A stretch of 64,000 nt of DNA from Streptomyces sp. 1222.5 (lineage in GTDB: Bacteria; Actinomycetota; Actinomycetes; Streptomycetales; Streptomycetaceae): NCBI RefSeq assembly GCF_900105245.1, contig NZ_FNSZ01000001.1, positions 992,001 through 1,056,000 on the forward strand, written 5' to 3'. Of this stretch, positions 43,781 to 52,684 are shown one piece after another (position 1 is the stretch's first letter; every line of letters begins with the position of its first letter). Position numbers and translations under genes: made by a program. The notes below the pieces were generated by a model that worked only from the letters and a program-made list of their open reading frames with translations, did no database searches and had not been told where the DNA came from.

Positions 43781-44589
43781 TCAGCACGACGGCCCCTGAC
43801 CCGCCTCTCCGGCGCCGTGCAACTCCCGCTGCCACAAGGCCTCGCAGAGGAGGTCCAGGCCCTGGCGCAGATGGCGGCGGTAGGTGCCGTGGGGCAGACC
43901 GAGGCGGCGGGCGGCGGCCTCCCGGGTGGGGGCGCCCGAGAAGTGGCCCGCGGTCAGGGCCTCGCGGGGGCGGACGCCGCGCGGATCGCGGGCGAGGTCG
44001 TCCACGGCCTGGCGCAGCAGGTCGCGCAACTCCTCGACGGGTGAGATCGGCCGCCAGGCGGGTGCGCGTCAGGGCGCAGGCGGCGAACGCGGCCGGTCGC
44101 ACCAGTGTTGCAGGGCTTCGCGTACGCCCTGGTCGAACATGGTCTGCGGGACGCTCGCCGGCCCGGGCCGAGCCGGTACGTCGGTGGCCGGTATGAACCG
44201 GTGCAGCCATGCCTCGACGGGCACTTGGCGCCAGTCGACGGCGAACAGCCGAGGGTTCCCTCGACGCGCTCGGCCCAGGTCTCGGCGTCCCGCCAGACGG
44301 CGAAGCCGGGAACGTCCGGGAAGGGACTGGCCGCCCGCTCGAAATCGGCCGGGTCCCGGCTGGCGAAGCGGCCGTCGAGTTCGACGAGCAGCCGGCCCGC
44401 CGCACGGGCCCGGTCGGCCAGGCGCCGCAGCAGCGTCGACTTCCCCATGCCGCCCGGCCCGTGCACGTAGAACGCGAAGGGCGCCTCGGGTTCAGCGGCC
44501 AGCGCCTCCCCGAACCGGCCGAGTTCCGTCTCCCGGCCGACGAACGCCCGGGTGCGGGCAGTGCTCGGTCTCTCCCCCACGGACACCAT
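43781..44589 (-). pseudogene. STAND-type ATPase regulator, multiply frameshifted and deleted
   Basis: The minus strand starts with an intact N-terminus (MVSVGERPSTARTRAFVGRE, then the P-loop VHGPGGMGKSTLLRRLADRA) but soon loses frame. Later pieces in other frames are DWRQVPVEAWLHRFIPATDV, then PQTMFDQGVREALQHW, then ALTRTRLAADLT, and finally RDLLRQAVDDLARDPRG with HFSGAPTREAAARRLGLPHG, a C-terminal helix-turn-helix ending at 43781. Full relatives have about 600-800 residues; fewer than 270 codons are left. The gene is dead. Confidence 0.8.
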
Positions 44590-44842
44590 CGCGGCTCCCC
44601 ACTCCTCATGCCCCGGCACCGGACGGCCCTGCGCGTTGACAGAGGGATGTCGGAATCCGAAGGTTCGCACGGGCCTCATGATTCGTGCTCGGCGACGGTC
44701 CTCACGGCGTTCTTCCCCCGCCGACGTCGTACGGCAGGGGAAGAGACCGCCGGCGCCGCTGCCTCTCGTGGTGGCAACGGTGCCGGTCCAGGGGCGGCCG
44801 AGGCCGCCGCGGGCGGGGGACCCGGTGGGGACGCGCGGTGGA

Positions 44843-46255
44843 TCAGCCGGCGACGGAGGTGGCCGCGGCGGGGGCGCCCTCGTCGGTGGCGGCGGCCTCG
44901 CCGTCGTCCAGGGAGACGTCCTTGGTCTCGTCCCCGAGCAGGAGCGCGATCAGCGTCAGCACCGCCATCGCGGAGAGGTAGACGCCGACCAGCCACGGCG
45001 AGCCGTCACCGGCCTGCCAGAGCGCCACGGCGATGAACGGGGCGACGGCCGCCCCGAGGATGGAGCTGACGTTGTACGAGATGCCGGACCCGGTGTAGCG
45101 CACGCTCGTCGGGAAGAGCTCGGGCAGGAGTGCGCCCATCGGGCCGAACGTCATGCCCATCAGCGTGAAGCCGAGCACGAGCCACAGCACGACACCGAGC
45201 GTTCCCAGACCGATCAGGGGCGCCCAGACGAGGCCGAAGACCACGATCGCGGCGGTGACCGGGATCAGGGTGGAGCGTCGTCCGTACTTGTCGGCCAGCG
45301 GGCCGGAGACGAGGGTGAACACGGCGAAGAAGAGCACGCCGAAGATCATCATCAGGACGAACGTGGTGTAGCTGTAGCCGAGGCCGGGTACGGCGGCGCT
45401 CTTCGCGGTACGTCCGTAGCTCAGCGAGAACGTGGTCATCAGGTAGAAGAGCACGTAGGTCGCCAGCATGAAGAAGGTACCGAGGATCAGCTGCCTCCAG
45501 TGGCCGCGGACCACGTCGGCCAGCGGCAGCTTCCGCACCTCGCCGCTGTCGCGGGTCTTGGCGAACACGGCCGACTCGACGAGTCGCGACCGTACCCACA
45601 GACCGATGGCGACCATCACGGCGGAGAACAGGAACGGGATGCGCCAGCCCCAGCCGAGGAAGGCGTCGGAGGGCTGGGTGGGGTCGGCGCCCGTCGCGGA
45701 CGGCAGCAGGGCCCCGATGAGCAGGAACAGGCCGTTGCCGATGACGAAGCCGAGCGGGGCGCCGAGCTGCGGGAAGGTGCCGTACAGCGCGCGCTTGCCG
45801 CGGGGGGCGTTCTCGGTCGCGACGAGCGCGGCACCGCTCCACTCTCCACCCAGTGCGAAGCCCTGCGCGAGCCGCATGAGCACGAGCAGCGCGGTGGCGA
45901 TCCAGCCGGCCTGCGCATAGGTGGGCAGCACGCCGATGAGCAGGGTGGCGAGGCCCATCGTCAGCAACGAGACCACCAGCGTCCGTTTGCGGCCGAGGCG
46001 GTCGCCTAGGTGCCCGAAGAAGATCGCGCCGATCGGGCGGGCGACCATCGCGGCGCCGAAGACCGCGAACGACGACAGCAGCGCCGTGGTCGGGTCACCG
46101 CCCGGGAAGAACAGGGACGGGAAGACCAGGACGGCGGCGGTCGCGTAGACGTAGAAGTCGTAGAACTCGATCGTCGTGCCGATGAGGCTGGCGACGAGGA
46201 CGCGGGACCGCGGATTGACGGGGGGATGGGCGGGGCCGGTGGCTGGTGCAGGCAT
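44843..46255 (-). CDS. MHS-family MFS metabolite:proton symporter
   Basis: A 470-residue, 12-helix transporter of the metabolite:H+ symporter family. Start ATG 46255 (MPAPATGPAHPPVNPRSRVL). Family markers are IGTTIEFYDFYVYATAAVLV in TM1, GHLGDRLGRKRTLVVSLLTM between TM2 and TM3, and LAQGFALGGEWSGAALVATE in TM4, which is characteristic for MHS proteins (ShiA, ProP, KgtP relatives). The acidic C-terminal tail is soluble. Probable substrates are organic acids, osmolytes or shikimate-like compounds. Monocistronic; no regulator adjacent. Confidence 0.93.
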   Translation of the reverse strand: MPAPATGPAHPPVNPRSRVLVASLIGTTIEFYDFYVYATAAVLVFPSLFFPGGDPTTALLSSFAVFGAAMVARPIGAIFFGHLGDRLGRKRTLVVSLLTMGLATLLIGVLPTYAQAGWIATALLVLMRLAQGFALGGEWSGAALVATENAPRGKRALYGTFPQLGAPLGFVIGNGLFLLIGALLPSATGADPTQPSDAFLGWGWRIPFLFSAVMVAIGLWVRSRLVESAVFAKTRDSGEVRKLPLADVVRGHWRQLILGTFFMLATYVLFYLMTTFSLSYGRTAKSAAVPGLGYSYTTFVLMMIFGVLFFAVFTLVSGPLADKYGRRSTLIPVTAAIVVFGLVWAPLIGLGTLGVVLWLVLGFTLMGMTFGPMGALLPELFPTSVRYTGSGISYNVSSILGAAVAPFIAVALWQAGDGSPWLVGVYLSAMAVLTLIALLLGDETKDVSLDDGEAAATDEGAPAAATSVAG

Positions 46256-46466
46256 TGCGGGTCTTTCGCGCGAGGTGCAGAGCGGTTGCCGAGGTCCCGC
46301 ACCCCGCACGCGTCCCCTCGCCGAAAGACCGTGCGATTTGTACGGGCACTTAACAATGTCAGGCGTCTTGCTGTGCGGAGAGTCGGTGCCACGATGTGAG
46401 ACACCCGGTATGCGCTTGCTGTCGACCCCGGCAGCGCCCACCCCTCTGACGGCCCCGGGCCTCCCC

Positions 46467-47852
46467 TTACGGGACGGTGCTCAGTCCGGGCTGCGGTTCC
46501 GGGTGGGACGCCGGCGCGGTCCACGGTTCCCACAGCCTGGTGACATGGAGGTAGCCGTGCACCACCGAGCCCAGCGCCAGCAGGAGGAGGGGCCCGAACG
46601 CCCACGGGTGCCGGGCCATGTCCACGGGCAGAAAGCGGTACGACACCAGGAGTGCGGTGAAGACCGTGGCGCCGTAGGCGGCCAGCAGGAGTCCCGACCG
46701 GTCCCCGCCGCGGTCGTACGCGCGCAGCGCCACCTCGAGGGTGAGCGTGAAGACGACGCCGGCGACGAGGTCCACGCCGTAGTGGTAGCCGAAGCCCAGC
46801 GTCGCGGTGAGGGTCGCGGTCAGCCAGAAGGCGCCCGCCGCCCGCAGAACGCGCGGGCCCGTGCGGGTGTGGATGAAGATAGCGGTGGCCCACGCGGTGT
46901 GCAGGCTCGGCATGCAGTTGCGAGGGGTGAGCCCGTCGTACGGCACCGGATGCGGACTGCCGATCGAGGGCGGTGTGCCGGGCCACAGGTCGGCCACCGC
47001 CCATTGCACGCCACCGGTGCCCGAAGCGCCGGGGCCGTAGGCGAAGACCGGTCCGACCACCGGGAAGAGCATGTAGATGCCCGGCCCGATGAGGCCGATC
47101 AGCAGGAAGGTGCGCACCAGATGATGGCGTGGGAAACGGCGCTCGACCCGCACGTTCCGCAGTTGGTAGAGCGCGACGACGACCGCGGCCACCGCGAGCT
47201 GGGCGTAGACCAGGTCGAGCACGTGGGTGCCGACGGGGTCGGTGGCCGCGACGAGCCGGCCGACCAGGAATGACGGGTTGCCGAGCGCGTGGTCGGCAGC
47301 GGCCACGTACGGATCGAGGACCATCGGACGGGTCTTCGCCGTGATGAGCAGCCAGTTGTCGCCCGCCTTGCGGCCGGCCACCAGCAGCAGCCCCAGGCCG
47401 ACCCCCTCCAGCAGCAGCACTCGTTCCCGGCCGGTGCGGCGCGTCACGGCGATGACCGCGTAGCCCGACATCACCCACACCGGGCCGCTGGCGAAGAGGT
47501 GGACGTCCGCCGTCCCGCCCTCGATCGCCCACCGCACCGGCATGAAGACGGCGTCGACACCGATCGCGGCACCTGCCGCGACGAGCCGTTGCCGCCAGGT
47601 GAGCACGACCATCATCAACGCCAGACCGCCGTACAACGGCCCCGGTTTGGGGGAGAATATGGCGTCTTTCACCCAGTCGGCGATCGGCTCCGGGTCGCCG
47701 GAGCTGCGACGGGCGACGATCTCCAGCGTGATGACGAAGGCGAGGGCCACCACGGCCGCCAGGGCCCACAGCATCGCCCGCGGTCGACGCCCTGCGGCGA
47801 ACGTGGTCTTGGCTTGTATTCGCGAGAACAACCGCGAGACTGGAGGAGTCAA
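46467..47852 (-). CDS. PAP2 / inositolphosphotransferase-type membrane protein
   Basis: A 461-residue multi-helix membrane protein with PAP2-superfamily catalytic motifs near residues 315-370: RNCMPSLHTAWA (S-x-x-H-T) and GYHYGVDLVAG (H-x3-D). The layout is like AUR1/inositol phosphorylceramide-synthase-type PAP2 proteins of actinobacteria, which move phospho-headgroups on lipids. The start is uncertain: TTG at 47852 (with GAGAA upstream) or ATG at 47774 (MLWALAAVVALAFVITLEIV). Head-group specificity unknown. Confidence 0.85.
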   Translation of the reverse strand: MTPPVSRLFSRIQAKTTFAAGRRPRAMLWALAAVVALAFVITLEIVARRSSGDPEPIADWVKDAIFSPKPGPLYGGLALMMVVLTWRQRLVAAGAAIGVDAVFMPVRWAIEGGTADVHLFASGPVWVMSGYAVIAVTRRTGRERVLLLEGVGLGLLLVAGRKAGDNWLLITAKTRPMVLDPYVAAADHALGNPSFLVGRLVAATDPVGTHVLDLVYAQLAVAAVVVALYQLRNVRVERRFPRHHLVRTFLLIGLIGPGIYMLFPVVGPVFAYGPGASGTGGVQWAVADLWPGTPPSIGSPHPVPYDGLTPRNCMPSLHTAWATAIFIHTRTGPRVLRAAGAFWLTATLTATLGFGYHYGVDLVAGVVFTLTLEVALRAYDRGGDRSGLLLAAYGATVFTALLVSYRFLPVDMARHPWAFGPLLLLALGSVVHGYLHVTRLWEPWTAPASHPEPQPGLSTVP

Positions 47853-48250
47853 TTCTCTGGCCGATGTGTTAGTTGCTGGTCGAATGGTTCATCTCGTGCC
47901 GAACAGTGCCGATTTCCGGTCGGGACGGGCGACGAGGGCACTCGTCGACAACCGATCATGCCATCGGAGCGGTGCCGGACACCGCCCTGGTGACGGGCCG
48001 CACACAGGCCGGCCGCGAAACCGCCGCGGCGATCCTCGCCTGCGGGGGCAGCTCGGCGTGGCCCTGTCCGCGCCGGTCGGGCGATGACGCGCCAGGAGTC
48101 CCCCGGCGCCTGGGCCGAGCGGGTGAGGGCGGGGCCTTCCGCGACGTGCCCGTGCGGGGCAGCAGGGGGTCGCCGCGACCACCGCGGCTCGGGCCGGAGG
48201 CCGGCGGCGGGCGCCCCGGGGTGGAGGCCGGATCCGGCCACCGACGAAAA
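47853..48250. other. Intergenic stretch with a possible SDR fragment
   Basis: About 400 bases between the PAP2 gene and the cold-shock terminator. On the plus strand around 47968-48060 a short reading, VPDTALVTGRTQAGRETAAA, resembles an SDR nucleotide-binding start but lacks the full glycine motif and soon loses character. It is probably a relic. Confidence 0.35.
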
Positions 48251-48282
48251 CGTGGCCCCCGGAGAGAACTCCGGGGGCCACG
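48251..48282 (-). terminator. Intrinsic terminator of the cold-shock gene
   Basis: A perfect 14-bp stem (48251-48264 with 48269-48282) with a 4-base loop is followed on the minus strand by TTTTCG. It lies 14 bases after the cold-shock stop codon. This is a complete Rho-independent terminator. Confidence 0.92.
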
Positions 48283-48295
48283 CTCAGGGCATCGA

Positions 48296-48502
48296 CTAGG
48301 CGACGACCGTGATGTTCTCGGCCTGCGGGCCCTTCTGGCCCTGCGTGACGTCGAAGGTCACGGCCTGGCCTTCCTGGAGCTCACGGAAGCCGGAAGAGTT
48401 GATGTTGGAGTAGTGCGCGAAGACGTCGGGGCCCCCGCCGTCCTGCTGAATGAAACCGAAGCCCTTCTCGGCGTTGAACCACTTCACGGTCCCGCTGGCC
48501 AT
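48296..48502 (-). CDS. Cold-shock protein (CspA family)
   Basis: A 68-residue single-stranded nucleic-acid-binding protein. RNP-1 is [10 protein letters not shown] and RNP-2 is DVFAHYSNI; the start [14 protein letters not shown] and length are standard. It acts as an RNA chaperone in the cytoplasm. GAGAGG lies 7 bases before the ATG. The long region upstream to about 48700 is probably its untranslated leader, as is usual for csp genes. An intrinsic terminator follows. Confidence 0.97.
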   Translation of the reverse strand: MASGTVKWFNAEKGFGFIQQDGGGPDVFAHYSNINSSGFRELQEGQAVTFDVTQGQKGPQAENITVVA

Positions 48503-48767
48503 GCTTTTACCTCTCGGTCGAGCCGGGTCCGCACCGTGCAGACCCGCAATGATCGTCCTGGAAGCGCCCGTACATCAAAACGCCCGCACCTGGCGGCACG
48601 GGCAGGAACGGCGAACCACGACAACCACTGCGACGCTACACGGCGCGTTCGCCCAACGCCAGAGAGAAACAGCCCAACGGGGTCAATGATCCCTGTCGCA
48701 TCACCTGAGTGACCCCGTCCCCGTCACATCCGCGGCCCCGCCGCAACGGCCGGGCGGCCATGGAAAA
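48503..48767. other. Leader and promoter region of the cold-shock gene
   Basis: About 265 bases between the cold-shock start and the cyclophilin terminator. No gene is seen. Cold-shock mRNAs commonly have long structured leaders; this stretch probably holds promoter and leader. Confidence 0.4.
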
Positions 48768-48795
48768 CCGGGAGCGCGCGGGCGCGCGCTCCCGG
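48768..48795 (-). terminator. Intrinsic terminator of the cyclophilin gene
   Basis: CCGGGAGCGCGC (48768-48779) pairs perfectly with GCGCGCTCCCGG (48784-48795) around a 4-base loop; on the minus strand it is followed by TTTTCC. It lies 18 bases after the cyclophilin stop codon. Confidence 0.92.
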
Positions 48796-48813
48796 CCGGG
48801 AGCTTCGGGGTGC

Positions 48814-49314
48814 TCAGCCCTCGAGCTTGCCCGAGTCGCGGACGGAGATGGCCTTCGAGGTACGGCCGGACTGGGAGCCCAGCTTCTCGATGGTGTCGAC
48901 CACCTCGGTGCCCTCGACGACCTTGCCGAAGACGACGTGCTTGCCGTCGAGCCACGGGGTCGCGACGGTGGTGATGAAGAACTGCGAGCCGTTGGTGTTG
49001 CGGCCGGCGTTCGCCATCGAGAGCAGGTACGGGGCGGTGTGCTTCAGCTGGAAGTTCTCGTCCTCGAACTTCTCGCCGTAGATGCTCTTGCCGCCGGTGC
49101 CGTCACCACGGGTGAAGTCACCGCCCTGGAGCATGAACTGCGGGATCACACGGTGGAACGGGGAGCCCTTGTAGCCGAAGCCGTGCTCGCCGGTGGCCAG
49201 CTCCAGGAAGTTCTTGGCCGTCTTGGGCGTGACGTCCTCGAAGAGCTCGAAGACGATCCGGCCGGCGTCCTGGCCGGCGATGTCGATGTCGAAGAAAACG
49301 CGGGGATTACTCAT
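48814..49314 (-). CDS. Peptidyl-prolyl cis-trans isomerase (cyclophilin)
   Basis: A 166-residue cytoplasmic cyclophilin from ATG 49314 ([20 protein letters not shown]). The active-site signature [18 protein letters not shown] has the catalytic Arg, Phe and Gln; later NGSQFFITT and [11 protein letters not shown] are standard. It speeds proline isomerisation during folding. The upstream frame to 49365 lacks a ribosome site. Monocistronic with its own terminator. Confidence 0.97.
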   Translation of the reverse strand: MSNPRVFFDIDIAGQDAGRIVFELFEDVTPKTAKNFLELATGEHGFGYKGSPFHRVIPQFMLQGGDFTRGDGTGGKSIYGEKFEDENFQLKHTAPYLLSMANAGRNTNGSQFFITTVATPWLDGKHVVFGKVVEGTEVVDTIEKLGSQSGRTSKAISVRDSGKLEG

Positions 49315-49728
49315 GGTCCTATTCTGACAACACCGGACCGCCGCCTTGCGCGCGACCCAGACCACTTCACCTCATCGCGTTGCTCCGGCCCGCCCGCGCG
49401 CCCCGCGGCAACGCCTCGGAGAGCCGCCGTCACGGCATCGGACGAGGTGCCTCCGGCCCGGAGACCGCCCTGAACTGTGACACGGTTCACTGTGGCCGGA
49501 GCCGGCGCACACCGGGCCCTCGCCCGTAGCGGGGCCTGGGCGACGGGACCCGGGGCCCTGTCGTGTCGCCTCCACCTGGGCAACCCAAGGCGTGGGCCAG
49601 TACATGACTGAGTGTGAGATATGGTGTGACCGACCATATGGCTACTAGCCAGTAACAACATTGCCGATCCGGCACGGGGAATCAGGACCGGCGCACCGGC
49701 CAGCCGACGCGCGCCGGTCAAGGAATGT
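49315..49728. other. Divergent intergenic region with a candidate operator
   Basis: About 410 bases between the cyclophilin and toxin genes. It contains the inverted repeat at 49619-49639 and the promoters of both genes. No gene is seen. Confidence 0.5.
49619..49639. promoter_or_regulatory. Candidate operator upstream of the toxin gene
   Basis: ATATGGT-GTGACCG-ACCATAT, perfect 7-bp arms with a 7-base spacer, lies 90 bases upstream of the polymorphic toxin start. It is AT-rich relative to its surroundings. A regulator binding site is plausible; no regulator gene is adjacent. Confidence 0.45.
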
Positions 49729-51600
49729 ATGCATCACAATTTCAGATCAAGGATCGCGGCGCTCTTCGTCGCCCTGGCCATCGTGTTCACCGGCGGCGTG
49801 GGTTCCGCGGCCGGCGCCGAGGCCGCACAGCCGAGCCGCGCCGAAAGGCTCGCGGAGATCGTCCGCAAGGTGGCCCAGTACGCGAACTGCGACCGCCTGC
49901 CGTTGCTCGAACGACCGGCGTGCCTGAAGCAGTTCGCGGGCAAGGCCATCGCGCTGGGCGCCGGAGTGGCGGTGTTCCTGTACACCGCGCAGGACGCCAT
50001 GAAGGACCACGGCGCGAGTTTCAAGGACCTCGACCGGAACCTCAAGGACATCGAGGCGCTCAAGCCGCTGGATCTCGTGGATCCCGCCAAGGCACCGGAC
50101 CCAGCACAGCAAGTGAAGCTGCTCGAAAAGGCCGTCCGGACCTTCGAGAGCGCCAAGCCGCACATGGACAAGGTCGCGAAGAACCTGGCCAAGGCGGACT
50201 CCCTCCTCGGGGACCAGAACGACTCCCTGCTCGCCCTGACCATCCTGACCGTCGCACTGGGCGAGTACTTCCCCGAACAGAAGAAGTACCCGGAGGCCAA
50301 ACCGGTCTTCGACTTCGAGAAGGAGCTGAACGAGCTCAACGACGCGTTCGACCAGATGAACGCGGGATTCGAGAAGATGAATCGCGGCCTCGACACCATG
50401 AACTCCGGTGTCCGCGAGGTCAACAAGGGCCTGTCGGAAGCCAACAAGGGCATCGACAAGGCCAACAAGGGCATGAAGGAGCTCAACGACGGCGTTCGCC
50501 AGGCCAACAAGGGCGTCGACGAGGCGAACAAGCACGTACCCGGCATCAAGAAGGGTGCGGAGAAGCTCCGGGACATGTCGGGGCTCGACTTCGACTTCTC
50601 CCGAATCGGCGACACCTGGGCGTCCGGCTCCTCGCTCCTGGACGACGCGGAGCAGCAGCGCAGGATGTCACTGCTGCTGGACCTGTTGCCCGGGGTCGGC
50701 GACGGCAAGGGCGTGGTCGAGGCGCTCGTCGGCAAGGACCTCGTCACCGGCCAGAAGCTGACCACCGAGGAGCGGGTGCTGGGCGGCGTGTCCGTCCTCG
50801 GCTGGCTGCGGGCCGGCGACCGGCTGCTCACGGCCGACGAGGTGCGCAAGGCCCGCAAGGGCGAGCAGGCCGTCACCTGCAACAGCTTCCCCGACGGCAC
50901 CAGGGTGCTGATGGCGGACGGTTCGCAGCTGCCCATCGAGCAGGTCCGGGAGGGCGACCGTGTCCTGGCCGCCGACCCACTGAGCGGACAGCAGCGGCAG
51001 GAGCCGGTCACCGCCCTGATCACCGGTCAGGGCGAGAAGCACCTCGTCGACGTCACCGTGCGCACCGACCAGGGCCCCGCCCAGGTCACCGCCACGGACG
51101 AACACCCGTTCTGGGTCGACGACCTCGACGCCTGGGCGGCAGCCGACCAGCTCCAGCCGGGAGCCTGGCTACGGACCGGTGCGGGCACACGGGTGCAGGT
51201 CGACGCGGTCAGGGCGTGGACCGCGCCGGACCAGACCGTCCGCAACCTCACCGTCGGTGATCTGCACACCTTCTACGTCATGGCCGGCAGCACCCCGCTG
51301 CTGGTGCACAACGCCAACGGCTGCGGCAAGTGGAAGGCCGAGTTCGACGCACTGCCCAACGGGCAGCAGAAGCACGTCAAGGAGATCGCGACCGCCGCGG
51401 AGCTGCGGAAGACCTTCGAACGGTGGACTCAGGGCGCCCAGCGGTTGCCGGCCCGCGGACCGAAGATCCCGGACGTGTACAAACTCCCCGACGGCACGAT
51501 CATCCAGTGGCGCGCGTCATCCACCTCGGGTGGCGAGACCATCGACATCTTCCCCGTCACAGGCAAGGGAAAGAAGGTGCACCTGCCGCATGGGCACTGA
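49729..51600 (+). CDS. Secreted polymorphic toxin with HINT domain
   Basis: A 623-residue exported multidomain protein. Order: signal peptide (1-33, IAALFVALAIVFTGGVGSAA); helical region (35-200); about ten heptads (204-268) of the pattern N-x-G in coiled-coil form, for example VNKGLSEANKGIDKANKGMK; a pre-toxin region (302-358, LLLDLLPGVGDGKGVVEALV); a HINT autoproteolytic domain (384-530) starting at C384 (CNSFPDGTRVLMADGS), with TATDEHPFW and the end LHTFYVMAGSTPLLVHNAN; and a C-terminal toxin domain (531-623, from GCGKWKAEFDALPNGQQKHV to GKGKKVHLPHGH). The toxin class was not identified. The immunity gene overlaps its end by 11 bases. Confidence 0.92.
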   Translation: MHHNFRSRIAALFVALAIVFTGGVGSAAGAEAAQPSRAERLAEIVRKVAQYANCDRLPLLERPACLKQFAGKAIALGAGVAVFLYTAQDAMKDHGASFKDLDRNLKDIEALKPLDLVDPAKAPDPAQQVKLLEKAVRTFESAKPHMDKVAKNLAKADSLLGDQNDSLLALTILTVALGEYFPEQKKYPEAKPVFDFEKELNELNDAFDQMNAGFEKMNRGLDTMNSGVREVNKGLSEANKGIDKANKGMKELNDGVRQANKGVDEANKHVPGIKKGAEKLRDMSGLDFDFSRIGDTWASGSSLLDDAEQQRRMSLLLDLLPGVGDGKGVVEALVGKDLVTGQKLTTEERVLGGVSVLGWLRAGDRLLTADEVRKARKGEQAVTCNSFPDGTRVLMADGSQLPIEQVREGDRVLAADPLSGQQRQEPVTALITGQGEKHLVDVTVRTDQGPAQVTATDEHPFWVDDLDAWAAADQLQPGAWLRTGAGTRVQVDAVRAWTAPDQTVRNLTVGDLHTFYVMAGSTPLLVHNANGCGKWKAEFDALPNGQQKHVKEIATAAELRKTFERWTQGAQRLPARGPKIPDVYKLPDGTIIQWRASSTSGGETIDIFPVTGKGKKVHLPHGH

Positions 51601-51922
51601 GTACGTCATCGGCGAACTCCTGGAAGAGGGGCTGGACGACTGGGTACCGGTCGACCGCCTGATCGGGCTGGCCCAGGAGACGGTGGAGCGGTCCGGGCGC
51701 GACTTCCGGGACGTGGCCAAGGAAACGCTCACCCAGCTGCTGGGCCGCGGGCTGATGGAAGTGGGGGATCTCGGCGAGAGCGGCTTCGAGGCGTGGACGG
51801 GCACTCCTGACGCCCTCGTGCGCCGGGTCGTCTCCACCCTCGAGGAATTCGACTGGCTCCCCCAGGGCGGCGCCTGCTGGCTCGCCAACACGGCATACGG
51901 AGACACTCGGGCGCCCCGCTGA
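51590..51922 (+). CDS. Probable immunity protein of the overlapping toxin
   Basis: A 110-residue acidic cytoplasmic protein (MGTEYVIGELLEEGLDDWVP), starting 11 bases before the toxin stop in another frame. It is helical, with LAQETVERSGRDFRDVAKET and LLGRGLMEVGDLGESGFEAW, and has no signal peptide. Size, charge, cytoplasmic location and tight overlap with a polymorphic toxin are the standard marks of an immunity protein. No family was recognised. Binding and neutralising the toxin domain is inferred from position. Confidence 0.75.
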   Translation: MGTEYVIGELLEEGLDDWVPVDRLIGLAQETVERSGRDFRDVAKETLTQLLGRGLMEVGDLGESGFEAWTGTPDALVRRVVSTLEEFDWLPQGGACWLANTAYGDTRAPR

Positions 51923-52107
51923 AGCGGCACGCCCGCCGGCCTCGTGCCGCGCCGCCCGGATCCACCGGGTGGCGCGGCACGGAGGCGGGTGCGCGCCGTG
52001 CGCGTGCCGTCCGCCGAGACTCTGGAGCGGCACCGCGCCGGGACGCTCCGCCGGCGCTACCGTGGCCACGCATCGACCACCCGGGAGCGCTGGAGGAGCG
52101 AGCGGCA

Positions 52108-52518
52108 ATGGAGATCGTGGCGTCACAGAAAATCACCACGTTCCTGATGTTCGAGGGCGACGCCGAGAACGCGATGACCTTCTACAGCACGCTCTTCGAC
52201 GATGCCGAGATCGTCAGCATCCACCGTTACGGCGCGGAGGGCCCCGGCAAGGAGGGGAGCGTGCAGCACGCGACGTTCTCGCTCGCCGGCGAGCAGTTCA
52301 TGTGCATCGACAGCCCCGCGAAGCACGCGTTCGGTTTCACCCCCGCGATCTCACTCTTCGTGCAGTGCGAGGACGAGGCCGAGATCGACCGTCTCTACGC
52401 GGCCCTGGCCGAACAGGGCACGGAACTCATGCCGCTGGGCGACTACGGCTTCAGCCCGAAGTTCGGCTGGATCAACGACAGGTTCGGCGTTTCCTGGCAA
52501 CTGAACCTGTCGGTGTAG
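52108..52518 (+). CDS. VOC family protein (PhnB-like)
   Basis: A 136-residue vicinal-oxygen-chelate protein: MEIVASQKITTFLMFEGDAE, then AMTFYSTLFDDAEIVSIHRY, and the C-terminal FSPKFGWINDRFGVSWQLNL. It is close to the PhnB / 3-demethylubiquinone methyltransferase-like VOC group. The family binds metals or small ligands; the typical member has no proven enzyme activity. Monocistronic. Confidence 0.9.
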   Translation: MEIVASQKITTFLMFEGDAENAMTFYSTLFDDAEIVSIHRYGAEGPGKEGSVQHATFSLAGEQFMCIDSPAKHAFGFTPAISLFVQCEDEAEIDRLYAALAEQGTELMPLGDYGFSPKFGWINDRFGVSWQLNLSV

Positions 52519-52684
52519 TGACCTGTCACAACTGATCACGGGAGTGTCATCTTCCTTTCCTGCTTGATCAGTTCGAGTCGTTCTCGGGCAGGCAACTCAC
52601 CCCCTCGGTCGGGGCGCCTACGGTGCGGTCACGGGCGGGTTCGTCAGCGGGTCCGCCGAGGCCGACATCCAAGGGGAGGCGCCG

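Noticed and set aside
47968-48060. Short SDR-like piece VPDTALVTGRTQAGRETAAA as a gene
   Set aside because: The glycine motif is incomplete and the frame loses protein character within 40 residues. At most a relic.
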